DNA from: Bombus terrestris
Taxonomy: Eukaryota > Arthropoda > Insecta > Hymenoptera > Apidae
DNA: 64,000 bases
Assembly (NCBI RefSeq): GCF_910591885.1
Contig: NC_063274.1
Span: 14,902,164-14,966,163, forward strand
Direction: 5' to 3'
Shown: positions 1-13,300 of the stretch, in pieces
Position numbering within the stretch: the stretch's first letter is position 1
How the letters are laid out: every line of letters begins with the position of its first letter
The notes under the pieces: generated by a model
Database searches by the model: none
What the model was told of the DNA's origin: nothing
What the model saw: the letters and a program-made list of their open reading frames with translations, nothing else
Position numbers and translations under genes: made by a program

Positions 1-194
1 ATTATTTCAATCAAATAATCAATTGAAATAATTAATTAATAAAGATCAAACTTCATCTACATTATAAAAATGTATGTAGTATGTTAATTATATGGTACAG
101 TTCCTTACCTTATATTTTTATGTCACAGTATGTTATAGATATCTTATATTAAATTTAACAAGAATTTAGCATTAGATAGGCTTTGTAATCTTAC
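1..194 (-). other. Syx5: Syntaxin-5 intron 1 (partial)
   Basis: AT-rich DNA that follows the exon 1 donor on the minus strand. Nothing else is recognisable in it. Confidence 0.8.
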
Positions 195-393
195 CTAGAG
201 CAAGTTTTTCTAACTTAGCATATGTGCTCGCTATATTTTTTCCAATGCTCTTAGCGTTCATCATGAAATTCGAGTAACTGTGTAATTGGCGTGCCCGACG
301 AGGATTTTGCAGAACCGAGGATTTTGCCACGGTTCTGACTTCCATCGTTCGAACAGCTTTAACAAATTCATTAGTCCTGTCGCGCGACGACAT
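195..393 (-). CDS. Syx5: Syntaxin-5, first coding exon (partial gene; continues off the left edge)
   Basis: The minus strand ATG at 393 opens 66 codons plus one base, ending at CTCTAG|GTAAGA (GT at 194-193). The residues MSSRDRTNEF and SYSNFMM...IGKNIASTYAKLEKL match the N-terminus of insect syntaxin-5. Syntaxin-5 is the Qa-SNARE of ER-to-Golgi and intra-Golgi fusion, pairing with Bet1, membrin/GS27 and Ykt6 or Sec22. Only the N-terminal peptide and start of the Habc region are here. The SNARE motif and membrane anchor must lie beyond position 1. The match is from memory of the family, supported by the exact consensus donor at the point where homology ends. Confidence 0.9.
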
Positions 394-560
394 TGTCGCG
401 ACTGCAATATCCGTTTACTTTCCTCCGTTTTCGACACGTCCACATGACAGTGCAGCGACGCTTTAGGAGTGTAGCATTTGGTCTAAAGAGTTGGCAGCAC
501 GATTGTAGCACCATCTGTAGAGGGATAGAGAAGGTAGTTAAAAGAGAATGGCTGAACTAG
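394..560 (-). promoter_or_regulatory. Syx5: Syntaxin-5 5' UTR and proximal promoter region
   Basis: This is the segment just upstream of the Syx5 start codon and is richer in GC than its surroundings. At 508-523 it contains GCACCATCTGTAGAGG, whose complement resembles the insect CTCF core (AGATGGCGC) with one change. No TATA box is evident, as is usual for a housekeeping gene. The transcription start is inferred, not seen. Confidence 0.4.
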
Positions 561-2873
561 CAATGTGTATCGTAACCATTTTTGTACGTTCATGTATTAA
601 ATAAAATAGTTTTATACGCTATACGGCCTAACGTGAACCCCCCTAATCGTAACACTACAGAGTTATGTTTCCTATGGGGATTTTTCCTCTTTTATTCTTG
701 ACAACGTCAGATGTCAAGAATGAAATACTAGGATACTAGGATAAATGTCACTAATTTTGACTTTAGAGATGAGATTTAAACCTAAATTCTATTAACTTTA
801 AGCATCATAGAAATATTCTTTGAATTGCTCTTAATATTTGTCAAATCTAAAAATTGTTGAATATTTTTTAAGTGTGATGCTGTATTATTTTATATTATTA
901 TTAACTAAATGCTTGGTAATACGTTTTAGTTAGTTTATTATTGTTTATGCAATGAAATTTGTTGAATGCAATAAAAATATGAAGCAACTATGAATTAATA
1001 AATATAGGTACATTAACAAGATAGATGGTTATTTTAAAATTTTAACCTCGTTTGTTTAAACCATGTTGTTTGATTTAGTTAGCCCACCAATTTCAAATTT
1101 TTACACCATATTCATTATCGAACTATTTAACACGTATGATTTTTTAAATAATTCAATTAGTTCAATTTTTACAAAATTACGAGAATTTCTTTTTTAAAGA
1201 AAAGAAAACTGCAATTTTTATTCCTATCTCCAAAATAATTTAAATTATATGGTTCATTACAGAAAATCTATCTTTATTTGAGTTAATACGATTTGAAAAT
1301 TTTCAAAAAAGGAAAGTAAGTATTCGTTATTTATTTCGAACTGCATATTTTTACTATGTATTTATTTGTTATATATTACTATTTATTTGCATTTATTTAT
1401 TCTAATGATGATATTTTATTCATTATTGTGTGATAAATAAGAAGAAACCCTTCCTACTAATTTAGTATTGCAGTTACGTATAGATAATCTTCAAAATGAT
1501 AATGGGATAATAATTTTGATGCGAGGCTTTTTTACATTTTTTATATATCTTTTTATATCAATTTTTATTTCACGCATGATATCAAAAAGAATTATTTATC
1601 GCAGTATATAAGTCTGCTAAAATTTCATAGGGCAATTGAAATAAAGATACTAGTCTTATGCCAACAATATTTATTTTTTATGCTAACATTTACTTTCATT
1701 AAAAAATTATCTTCGCGCGAAACAACTCGTTACATTTTAAACTGTACCATTTCTGATCTCATAAAAAAATAGTTCCCATTTATCTTGATCCCTCTCCAGT
1801 CAAAGACTGGATAAGAAAACAGCTATTCTGTACTTTTTAAATCGCTCGGTATACTTACACGTAAATATATTTAAACATTCTTTCAAGGATTTATTAGCAT
1901 AAGTAAAATACGGTTGATCATTACAAACGAATACACGTATAAAATTTCTGTTACATGCATGTATTCTTACTAAGAGATTTTCCTGACTTCAAGGATAAGG
2001 AAGAGAATCCAGAAGAAAAATTCCAGAAGGGTATTGTTGACTCGTATGTTTTCATTTAAGCAAAAATTCGAAGAAAAGATGTTTTCGTTCTCTTTCAAAA
2101 TGTCTTACTGTCGAATATTATGGATGGTGTACAACCTGTAATATAGTCTCACTAATGCTGCTATTTCATAGGACTGCTATACGTAACTATAGTATAGTTT
2201 AGTTTATGCGTTCATCTCCGAGAAAGCATATCTCTAAACGTTATAACAATCGGCTTCGTTACAGGTGACTCTCTTAAATATATAATGTACATAGCTATAG
2301 AACATATAACATATATGTATATCATCTATAGAACTCTACGATAGTCAACATTTTATTGCATCGCGATGGTTTACAATTTCTTATACACGAATGTCGTCGT
2401 TGAATCCGAAAGAGTGTCGCGGACGGAAATCTTATGTTCTTTTACTATGTATTTATGTTATTATTGCTATTTTACTGATTAAGTTATATACGTATAGTGT
2501 ACCTAAGTACATAGCTATACTGTGTAAAAATATAATTACGGCAATATACAGACACCATCTAAAAGTTTGAGATCACGCATCATTCCGGTTACTTACTATA
2601 AAATTATACTTTAAATTTAATTTAATAAAATTATTTTCTTGCATAAATTTTTGATTATACACTGCATTCAGGAAGACGTTATATAAATATATGTTTTAAA
2701 CATTGCGAAAAATAATCTCAAATCATTCAATGATGGTATATGTATATATAAGATATATAATACGATATATAAACCAATTATTAAATTTTTGTAAAAATTG
2801 ATAAAAAATAATGGAACGATCTTTCGGATTCAATAAATCCGACGCTATTCTTTTAGATTGTTTCTCGATTGTC
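561..2873. other. Intergenic DNA between icarapin 3' end and Syx5
   Basis: AT-rich with no convincing open frame on either strand. The part next to 2873 is icarapin 3' UTR on the minus strand. Candidate minus-strand polyadenylation signals are ATTAAA (plus TTTAAT at 2621-2626) and AATAAA (plus TTTATT at 2352-2357). Icarapin and Syx5 are arranged head-to-tail about 2.5 kb apart. Confidence 0.5.
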
Positions 2874-3173
2874 TCAAGCAGTTAGAGTGTCCACTTGATT
2901 CTTCGGTATTTCGTTGTCGAATTCTTCCACGGTTTCCACGCTTCGTGAGGGTGTGGTGCGGTCTACTTTGCTGGTGTCGGTACTAGTGGTCCCTCCGGTA
3001 CCCGTAACTGTAGGAAGGGTGGTTACTTCGGCATCAGCCTCGTTTTCGGTCTGCAAGAGAGTTTCGTTCTGAGGCCTCACGTCAATAACACGGACGCGGA
3101 TCAGCGTGCTGTATTCGTCGTCACCATCGGTGTAGGTTGTTTCGTTGATGGTCAACACGTGTCCATTGATGAT
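2874..3173 (-). CDS. icarapin: Icarapin coding exon 4 (C-terminal, with stop)
   Basis: The acceptor is CTTGTAG|ATCATC (AG at 3175-3174) and the frame is open for 99 codons to TGA at 2876-2874. Family blocks include HVLTINETTYTDG, YSTLIRVRVIDVRPQNET and a C-terminal EEFDNEIPKNQ. The middle is a Thr/Ser/Gly-rich low-complexity stretch (about residues 175-210), likely O-glycosylated and disordered, and a little longer than in honeybee. The exon begins upstream of the first internal Met, so a Met-based call starting at 3158 loses five residues. Confidence 0.95.
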   Translation of the reverse strand: MINGHVLTINETTYTDGDDEYSTLIRVRVIDVRPQNETLLQTENEADAEVTTLPTVTGTGGTTSTDTSKVDRTTPSRSVETVEEFDNEIPKNQVDTLTA

Positions 3174-4304
3174 CTACAAGCAAATGATAGTGTTCTGTAT
3201 TTTACAATAAACTTAATTTCAATTTAATTTCAAACACTTATATGGATATACAAAATTAAAGATTTGCGATGAAATGTAATACGTATATCTACGTTAACAA
3301 TGCAATGAATACGTTTTACTTTTTTTTAGAGGATGATTATTAGTCCATTGTGTATTAAATGAATTTCCGCAAAATTAAAAAAGATCATTTTATAAGTTAC
3401 CAATCATTATTTGACGAAGGTGCTTTTGCTGAAAAATAGATTTAAAATACAAATGAACGTTCCTCGAATTGTTACTCACATTTTTTTCTTCTATCGTATG
3501 ATTATCCTTTTTAAGCAAATTAGGAAAATCTTTAAGAAAGCTACGTCTAAAATATTAACATTCAATATTCTATGAACACTCGTCTATATATCAAACTTTC
3601 AATCTTTTTACAATCTGTATCAACAATTTTCACAGCACGCAGCCACTTTAATTTTAAACGTTTACACTTTCCGCGAATGCGTCGCAATAAAAATTAAAGG
3701 CTGCGCATCGATCTAAGTGGCACAGCGGTTATTTCATCCCAGGAAATGTAGCAACCTGATCAGCATTGATGTGCAGATTACGTTGCGCAATTTATTACGT
3801 AACTTGGAACAATGTATTGCGCGTATTCAGACAAATCGTACACGTTATATGCAAGTACATAAGCCGTACTCTTACGCAGCGCTATTAATTATATTTGAGT
3901 AATGCTAAAGTTGAACACTCTTGTTTCATTATTTCATCTTTCACAAGAGACAGGAGGCGGGATTACCGTGCTGTTCTAACGTATTTACTTTAAATTGAAT
4001 GTTATAGAAGAGGATCGTTTCGTGGAAATATTTAAAGGCAATTACGGGATCGTCTTAAGTTTCTGCAATGATATTACTCTTGATATTTCGATTAATGTTC
4101 CATTAACTCTTTCGTCTCTGCTGTTGGATCATTAAACACGGCTAGTAGCAAAGTATCTTATGAGAGTAGTTAACAATTTTTAAAACTTAAATCTTATAAC
4201 AAACGTAATTAAACTTGTCTTTTATTTTGGTAGAATATCCAATATATATATATATATAAATAATATATATATATATATTGTATAATTGTATTGTATATAT
4301 TGTA

Positions 4305-4338
<34 letters not shown>

Positions 4339-7300
4339 TATATAAATGAATAATTAATTTTCTAAATAAATCAGAAACGAATCGTTGAAAAGCGGAGAGC
4401 GATGATAAAGCTAGGTAAAATAAGAGAAAATGAAATTACTATTAATCGTAGTTTCTCATTCGATGATATTTGCTATTTCACCTTGGATTTTACGGACAAT
4501 TTATATAACATACGTTATCTCATCAACATGCAACAAAAATCACTATAATATACTTGTCGTTATTGTTCTCGTCGATAGACACAAAGACGGTACAATTTGA
4601 TGTTAATAAGGTTTCCGTTTTTAATGAACCGAATTACATACGTATTTCTCTGGAATACATTCAACGGGAATGTATCTTTTCACTGTACAAAGACCATGAT
4701 ATACAAAAGTAACAAAGGGTTCTAACCGAAGGAATTTTGTCAGCCGCGTGAATCAATTAGCTGAAAAAGGCAAATCGGAAATGAGCGTAATATTTACGCG
4801 TGACTGACCTTGGTGGTGGAGGTGGTGTTCGCTCCTTCAGGAATCTTGCTCCAATTCACAACCCCATCTCCGGGAATGCGTGACAAAATGCCAGCCATCT
4901 GATCTCTTATCCTCTTCATGTGGGCTGAAAACATATTTGAAATTGATTATTAAATTGACAGGGAGTAAATAAATCATCCATAAAAAAATATATATATATA
5001 TACATATAAATATATATGCCAGCAATAGTATCCGAATTCTACTATGCTGGAATTAATTGTAAATTAATGATGAGAAGGTGCACTTGCTTATGAAGTCAGT
5101 AGGTTATGGATTTTTAGATTATCTACTACATAAGAGAATCTGTTAGTAGTATATCATGGTACAATATGCAATTTGTCGACGCGATTATTAATTTTAAATA
5201 TCACTGCTTCGATTGATGAAATTTCGAAGAAAGTTTATCTAACCAAGTCGTAATTCAGAGATTAACCTTCCAGCTGTATATCGCGTCGTTTGTAACCAGT
5301 AATTTAAAGTTATTTCTCATTCTATTAGTATCTTTGTTTAGGTTTTGCTTTGCTTAAAAAAAGATAAGGCAACATGTAGGTAGTAATAAAAACTATTGGA
5401 TAAAAACTATTGATGTTTTAGAAACTTGGGAGACTATATTCGGGACTTTTTGGGGATTTTTTAATACACAGAAGTCTGAAGAAGACTGCATGCACTTAAA
5501 CGACCCAGTATGTACGTAAAGCAGCATAGCAGTAAAGGTAATGTTGCAGATAGAGGGTTAAACGACTTGATAAAGAGCATCTCAAATGACAAAACTACTC
5601 TACGAGATTTAGCAATTACGATTGTCAATTTTATTCTTGTATTATTAGCGTATCAGGGTTTAGACATTAATGTTATATTTATATAGTTGTAAAATATTTC
5701 CTATACACGCGCAGAGGATAATCCTTGTAACGTTCAGGTGAAAAGGAACAAGATTTAATAAGAGATTCTACGTTAGTACAGTATAGTGGGTATAAATTTT
5801 TGTTCCATAGAGTATACTTCCTTGAGAAATAGTTTGAAAAGTTTTATGATTTGCTAGCTGAATCGAGTTTATGATAGGTACGTGAGTTTTCAATAGTTCG
5901 GAGGCTAAGAAGTTCGATTTGATATCTTATAGCAGTATTTTTTGCTCTAGATGTTTCTAGAATAAAAGTTTCTAATTGTACTTGAAATTTGAAGAGATAG
6001 TTGCTTATTACTTGTGATTATTAGACTGTGAATTTTTATGCATTTACGAGGAAATTTAAAGGTGCACAAATGAACAGGATGGAAAAATATCGAAAATATT
6101 TAAAACAGAGTACTCGTTATAACGTTTAATAGATAAAACAAATTTCTGCTAAGGTTCGATAAACAGTGTAAACGATATAAATTAGAATTATAAATAATAT
6201 TCGAGTATAGTATTCACGATATTTGGCGTTTATTAAATTAGAAATTTTTGACACGTAGGTTTCTACGCAGCTATTTAAAAGATATCGATACCAAAATTGG
6301 GACATAAGCATTTCGCAACCTTGCATCAACGTGTTTCTCTTTCAGATCAATAAGCACACGTTGAGCTTGACCCGGTTATATATATTGACCCGGTAGGAAT
6401 ATAAAACCAAGAATAAATTTATCAATCCGTTTCCTGCTGCCGGAATATTTCAACCTCTATGTCGGTACGAATAAACAATGTTTAATGAATAAACAGAAAA
6501 AGGGAGATAAGCATAGAAAACGAATATAAAACACGTTATATGAAACAGTCGATAACAAATAGAAGATCTAGAAGAAACTGAATATTTAGTTCGTATCATT
6601 GTTTTTAGAGAAATCTGGAATTGGTAATAAAATGATTTGTTTCGTCATCTGGTAATATCATTGCACTTACACATTCCAATTCTGATATTTATCTTTACAG
6701 ATAGTCACAAATAAAAGTTGGTTCTTACAGTACTCGAACAATAATATTTGCAGTTTTAATGAATTCGAAAAAAACAAATGTATGAACAAAATAATAAAAA
6801 TATATAGAAACAACTTCCTTTATTCTCGATTACATGTTGGGGTTACTTTCCGTGAAATTAACAAAAGAAACACGCGACTGGTTATGCAGAAATGTAATGT
6901 CCGCCAACATTAACAATGCATACAAACATCTCGTTTCAATTGTTCGAATCACCAGAGTGATTTAGAAAGTATCGTAATCGAACTTGCATTATTCATACAA
7001 ATCCTGTTAGAGCGTCTAACTAAACGAGTTGAAAAAACCTCACGGCTAGTCGTGCATGACGTTGGATTAAGAACGTCGAGAATTATTCAGGAAACTATAA
7101 TTATTTCTATAGACTCTCATAAACCATCGTTCAAAATTGCTCGCCTAACTGCTTTATCAGTCGAGGAGAATGACATGGTAAAACGTCGCGAATTACACGA
7201 TTTTTCCATGTCAGACCTAAGGATGTTCAGCTCGAGCGATATTGTCACTCTAAATGGTTATGTGGATGTCAGTTTGTTTGGTGAAGTTATAATTTATATG

Positions 7301-10300
7301 TGTAGTTTATGATTTATTCATGCATATGGATATATGTATAGGACAGAGAATTGGAGCATTGTATGGATTATTACAGTATCTAATATTGAAGATGATGGAT
7401 CGATCATTATAGTAGTGTCGAAGATTATAGATTAGCTATTGTAGTAGAACGAGACTGCAATCATAGAGACAGATAGTATTCTGTTAAACGCACAATTTCT
7501 AGCAAATTGACGTAAACTTTCACAGTTTGATAAATAGAAAATATATTAATGACTTTTGAAAGAAAGTATTATATAGTATATGCTTGACGGTTATAAACTG
7601 GAGTTTGGCTTAAAGATTAATTCTCGACGCATTGCTACAGCGTTATATTTTATTGTTTTCCCTCGTTGAGTCGAATCGAGACACGAAACGTTGATTATTA
7701 CAAATACCAAGAAATTTCTTCTTTTATGCTTTCTCGCAGCTACAGTTTCAGTTCTTATTTGCTGGAAATATTCTACAAGTCTACCGTATAAATTTCCTCG
7801 GAAAAGTCAAGGTAAAGCAGTAAATTGCAGAGAGATATTTTCAATTAAACATAGTAATAAATAAACCGATTAATTATAGACTGATACTTTTGGTATCGCA
7901 GATAAATTAGGTCAATGAGGAGAATCGAGCGAGAGTGTAGCCTAATTGAAGATACGACCAGACTATAAAGTGGTGCTTGTGCATGCGCACTGGAAGATTT
8001 ATTTTTAAAGAGAAATATTTCTCAAATAATTAACACGCCAACGTAATTAACATAATTTAACATAATAAAAAATGTATCGAGTACATGAACTATCGCAGTT
8101 TCTGTGGAAGCTATTAATATCATGTATGCTTGCCTACTGTAATTTGTAAAACATGACTATGGGCTCGCAAATGATAGAAGACTTGCATAGCTCGACAATC
8201 GTAAACTTGAGATACGCAATGCAGGCAGAATGTGCAGGGTACAATAAAGACGACGTCGAGTTCGTAAACTATGATGTAGAGCACGTGACAGGTGGAGCAA
8301 CCAGCTGTTATAAATCATCAGGTACTGGTGTAACCGATAGAGATTATTAAGCACTCACAGAATGCAATAAAGATTAACCCTGGGTCGTTGAAATTCGGCA
8401 AAGACTACTACTAAATCGTAAAGCATGATGTTATACGTCATATTGCAGCGGTATAATGAGAAACAAGACCCTTCGTACAGGTGAAAATCGATATGAATTA
8501 TTAGAAATGCGCAAGGAACGATCTATATTTACTATGGATTAACCGCATTTAACGTACAGCGAGTATAATGAAACTAAAATTCTACGCTATAAAAAAATAA
8601 GTACGAGCTGCAGAATATCGAAGTTATTGTTGTTGAATATCGAAGTTATTTATATGTCGTATGTTGTATGGCGAAGTATAAGAGCGAAAATGTTTGATAT
8701 ATAGAGTGTCCGAAAAGAAGGTAGTAATGAGGTCAAGTAGATAAGAAAAATTCATATAAATTTACGTTCGAAAACGCTTTATCGAAGAGTTACAAGCGTT
8801 CGAAAATTTCTATTGATCGTTTTGGCAGTTACAATAAGTGTGTGCTACAAGAACGCAGGCTTCCTTTCATTCGTCGAACTCTTTCGAACACACCTGCTGT
8901 TGTAAAAATAGTAGTAAACGCACTTGTGCCTGTCTGTCTGAGTTTGTACAACGAGCCTTAAGAACTCTTTGCCGGAATTCTTTAAACGTTTCTAACTCAT
9001 TAAGAAAGTATTTTCGAACGTAAGTTTATATGAACTCTTTTTATCTGCTTCACCTATTTAACACGTAATATAAATTTTTTATACATATAATAAATAACTG
9101 TGTATACCTTCGAATATTATGTGTATTAATTCAAATTTCCAGTTTTAATGTAAGATACGCGAGCCTTTTACAGAATCCGAGAAGCATAGAAAAGACGGTA
9201 GAGTTCGATAAAAGGACGTTAAATTTTACTAAAAATCGATCGGGACTGTAAAGATCGAATAGATTGTCTTGTAATGCACAGAAGCCAAATGGATTGGTTC
9301 GAGACTTGTAAAAGCAGAATAGGTTACCCTGGGACACATAGAAATCGAATAGATTGGTTTGGGACTCGTAGATATCGAACAGGTTGAATAGCTCGGGGCT
9401 CATAAAGGTTAAACAGATTGAACCGAAGCGTGCTCAGGTTCGAAACATTGGTTTAGGATACACGAGATAACTTGATAAATACATGTAGAATTTGAGCAAG
9501 TGAATATATAAATACGCGTAAAATTAAATGAACTTGGAAACAACTCTTTCCTACGTAATCGTAATGATTTACTAATTCGACTGAATTTATTCGAATAATC
9601 TACGTGCAATGCTCATATATAGGGTGGACGATATATAACTGATTAATTTCAAAGTTCCGCCATTCTGCAACGATGCATCATATTTTGTTCCGCTTTAGCA
9701 ATTGTTTTACGGATGCACGGCAAAACAATGACGGAGTAGAAACACTTTGCCAAAGTAATTCGTCAATGACGGTGACTTTACGCAAGTTATCATCTGGTAA
9801 TCTAGATCGTTTGACTTAATCCTCGATCTGTAATCTTATTTTATCTGACGTCGTCTGCATACTGGGTCGTTCAAGTCTTTTTACGTTTTTGTTTTATTTT
9901 ACGTTTTGTTTTACGTTTTACGTTGTAAGTTCCCAGAATATCATCCGATAGTTCTTATTTGGTTGATAGTTTCATTTTTATCACATGTGGTTTTCGTTCT
10001 TTTCAAGCAAAGCGAAATTTGTACAAAAATATAAAGAATGTGAAAAATACCTAAAATTAGCGGTCGATAACGGTCCAGTATGCGGATGAAGGGTTAACCG
10101 CACCGGACTTCTCACAGCGTTTTTTAAAAACGTATAGTGTACATCGGCGAACCAAACGCAATTGAGCAGCTAAAAGATGCTATTCGAGAAGCGATAGCGA
10201 ACATATCATGCGAAGCGCGTGAAAATATAACGAAAAATGCGATCGAGAGGGCTCGACCTTGTATAACGTTCGAAGGCGGAAATCTTTCTGATATTATATT

Positions 10301-13300
10301 CCATATATAACTTCCAATTAGCTTCCATAATAAGTGACTGGTATTAAAAAAACTGTGGTCTTCTATCCTGTTTAAGAGTTATTGACGATGAAAATCAGTC
10401 AGTTATATATTACGCATTTTGTATATAAAATTTATTCTATTTTGATATTTGAATATTTAATAGACGATTGATTACTCGAGAAATATACGTATTTTGTTCG
10501 TTTCATTTTCAGTGATAGATAAGTCCTGTGCATCGTAAGCAGAACGACATTCGAGATAACCGTTTTTGTCCTGACAATGTAATAATAATTTATGCACGAA
10601 TTGAGACCATGAATGCACGGAGATAGGTGATAATCGCGTCGATAAATTCCGTATATTTTATTACGTTTACAATGCGGAACAGAATAGACTACTGTATCGG
10701 TTTATTATTGTTACGCGGAATCTTAATCAGGATATATGCCACGCTACACCATTATTTAATCTCGTATCCATGAAAAATTAAAGAAAAAGGAAACAAAACA
10801 TCTACAAATACGCGATAAAATTATGAAATCTTTGTCTTTGCTCCATTAGTTATCGAAACAGAAATAGTATCAGCTAACAATGCGTTGTAAATATATATAC
10901 ATATATCGTGATCGTTCATTGCCAAAAGATACAAAGACGCTTCACAATTGTTCGTAATTATTTTCCAGCCAGAGATTGGATACAATTATCTGTTGCCCCA
11001 TTTACTAATGGCCCGTGCACGAGTTAATTTCATTAAGAATATCAAAGGCAGAGATACACAATATGTATTTCTTTTCATATATTGTGAAATCTAATATAAC
11101 ACGGTAAAATCGAATTTCTTCTTATGAAATGAAATGCTTTTTATGGCGCCGAGTATTTTTCTAATATATTTACAATGATTGTAGAAGATATTCTTTAAGA
11201 CAGAATAACATTTTAAAAATCGATCGAACTGGACTTGAGTCTTTCTTGGAAAGTTGGAAGGACCAATTTACTAGATAATGTGTAAAAAGCATTTTGAAAA
11301 AACTGCAATTCGATGGAATCTTTAGCACGTATATAGTATAATGATATAAATCTACAAAATGTAAAAAGCAATTTTTGCTACTTCCGATTGTAATCTTGTC
11401 AATATTTTTTTATTACCTCATCTAACAAGCTAATTCTCCTATCCTCTAAAAAAAAAAAAACTCAATTCGTTTGGTCCTATTTATTTATTTCACTTTCAAA
11501 AGGTTATTCCGTTTTAAAGGAATGTAGGAATACCATCTATACTTATCGTTTTTCCTATTCTCTGTTTCCTATCCCTTTATTTTCAGTATTTCAGGAACTC
11601 CGTTTTCAATTTTCGCCCTCTTGGTTCATTCAAAATAATTCCATGCATGTTTCCATTCAAATCAGAACTCTAATCATTCTAGCATTATTTTAGTATTTTC
11701 AAAAGCTTTCATTGCCAGAATAAAGGAAATTATAAATGAGCAACACCATTATGAGAATATCTAAAGGTTGATTTTCATGTACAACAGAACTCCATTTATT
11801 GAAACGAAATATTAATGCCCAATTAAATAATCCTCCTGTCGACTAAATCTATTTATTTGTACGTGAATGAATTATAATATGAACGACTTGGCTGCCAATG
11901 GATTTAGGTAGATGCATTTTCTCATATTAATGTTAAAAATTTATCGTACGATAAAATGTTATTGCTAAGAAGGAATCGTTCACTTCAGAGCTTAGCTTGT
12001 TAATCTTCAAGCTATAATAAATGGCTTGTATTTTCTTAGTATAAGTAACACAATATTTTTAAAAACTCATTTTTACAAAGTAACGAATACGAAGACAGTA
12101 CTGTACCCAAATATTAACGTAACTGTAAACAGAATTCTATTGTAACTCCAATATTACAAGTAACCCTTTTTAATTGTAGTAACGTGTCCCAAAATACAAA
12201 ATTAAATTTGGTCTTCCAAATAAAGTTCACACGAATCATAAAAAACATTGCGAAAATCATTATTTCCTCAAAGATATTAATTTGTACCACCAATTACGAT
12301 ATTGTAACTTACCGACTTAGCTCTAATATACGCTGTATCATAGTCATTTAAGCTTAGGTTAATTCTACTGTACTGATATAGTATACTATATATGGCATAT
12401 GTTCAAAACATATAGATACAATTATACAAGTTTGTAATTTGCCTTATTGTACACTTCGTTTCCTCTATATTATTGTTACGTTTTTGGTTAATCGCTAATG
12501 ACCAAAAAAAAAAAAAAAATGCTTGGCGCGACCATACATTATGCATTACGCATACATTATGCGAAAGCATTCCTTAAAGATATGTTCATGTGCCAATATT
12601 ACGAGACTAACGTTCGTCATTTATATCCATTTTAAACGTTAGAACATCGAGGTGGTCGTGGCAAATTTTAGAAACTGCGACCACCGAGAGTTTCGGGCAT
12701 TATGATGACTTTCCTTAAATGCGAATTTACCTTTGTTCTAATGATCGGCGATTCAAATGCCAACGATATTATGGTAATTTCCTCGATAATCGATTTCGCG
12801 TTGCTCCACGACCCTACCTGTGACCGCGATTTCACTTTTCCGTTCCTCTGGATAGCCGCGAGGGCAATAACGTTTTATCGCGGTTACGCGGACTCGCGCG
12901 CGCTGTCATAATTGTGCGGGAAGTCAGTGAGCGATTCAAGTGCTAACATATCGTAGAAAAAACGTTGAAACTTACCGATAAGACCGTATCGCTGCACCAA
13001 CACCGACTGATTACGCGTAAAAGCAACCGGTCAGTGTTTAACCTAATTAAAAAAAAAAAGAACAAAAGGAAAGAGTAAGGAAGAAACGTTGCATCATTTA
13101 CTCGTCCTACATTCAGATTTTATGAGCTGAAATATTATTTGATTGTATATACTAACGAATGGAAGCCTAATGCGACTCATCGTTAGTGGTAAATTCTATT
13201 AAATAATTCTAAATTCAATTAAAAAATAAAGAACGAAATAAGAAGGAGACGTTAGATTATTTTCCTCTCTGGTACGATCAGCATTTTCTTTAATTAAGCA

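Noticed and set aside
6921..6960. TTCGAATC-type sequence resembling a tRNA B box
   Set aside because: No A box, acceptor stem or cloverleaf could be built around it. No tRNA was found elsewhere by eye.
8153..8354. 65-codon frames open on both strands over the same 200 bases
   Set aside because: Both strands open with no known product; likely chance in a locally stop-poor stretch.
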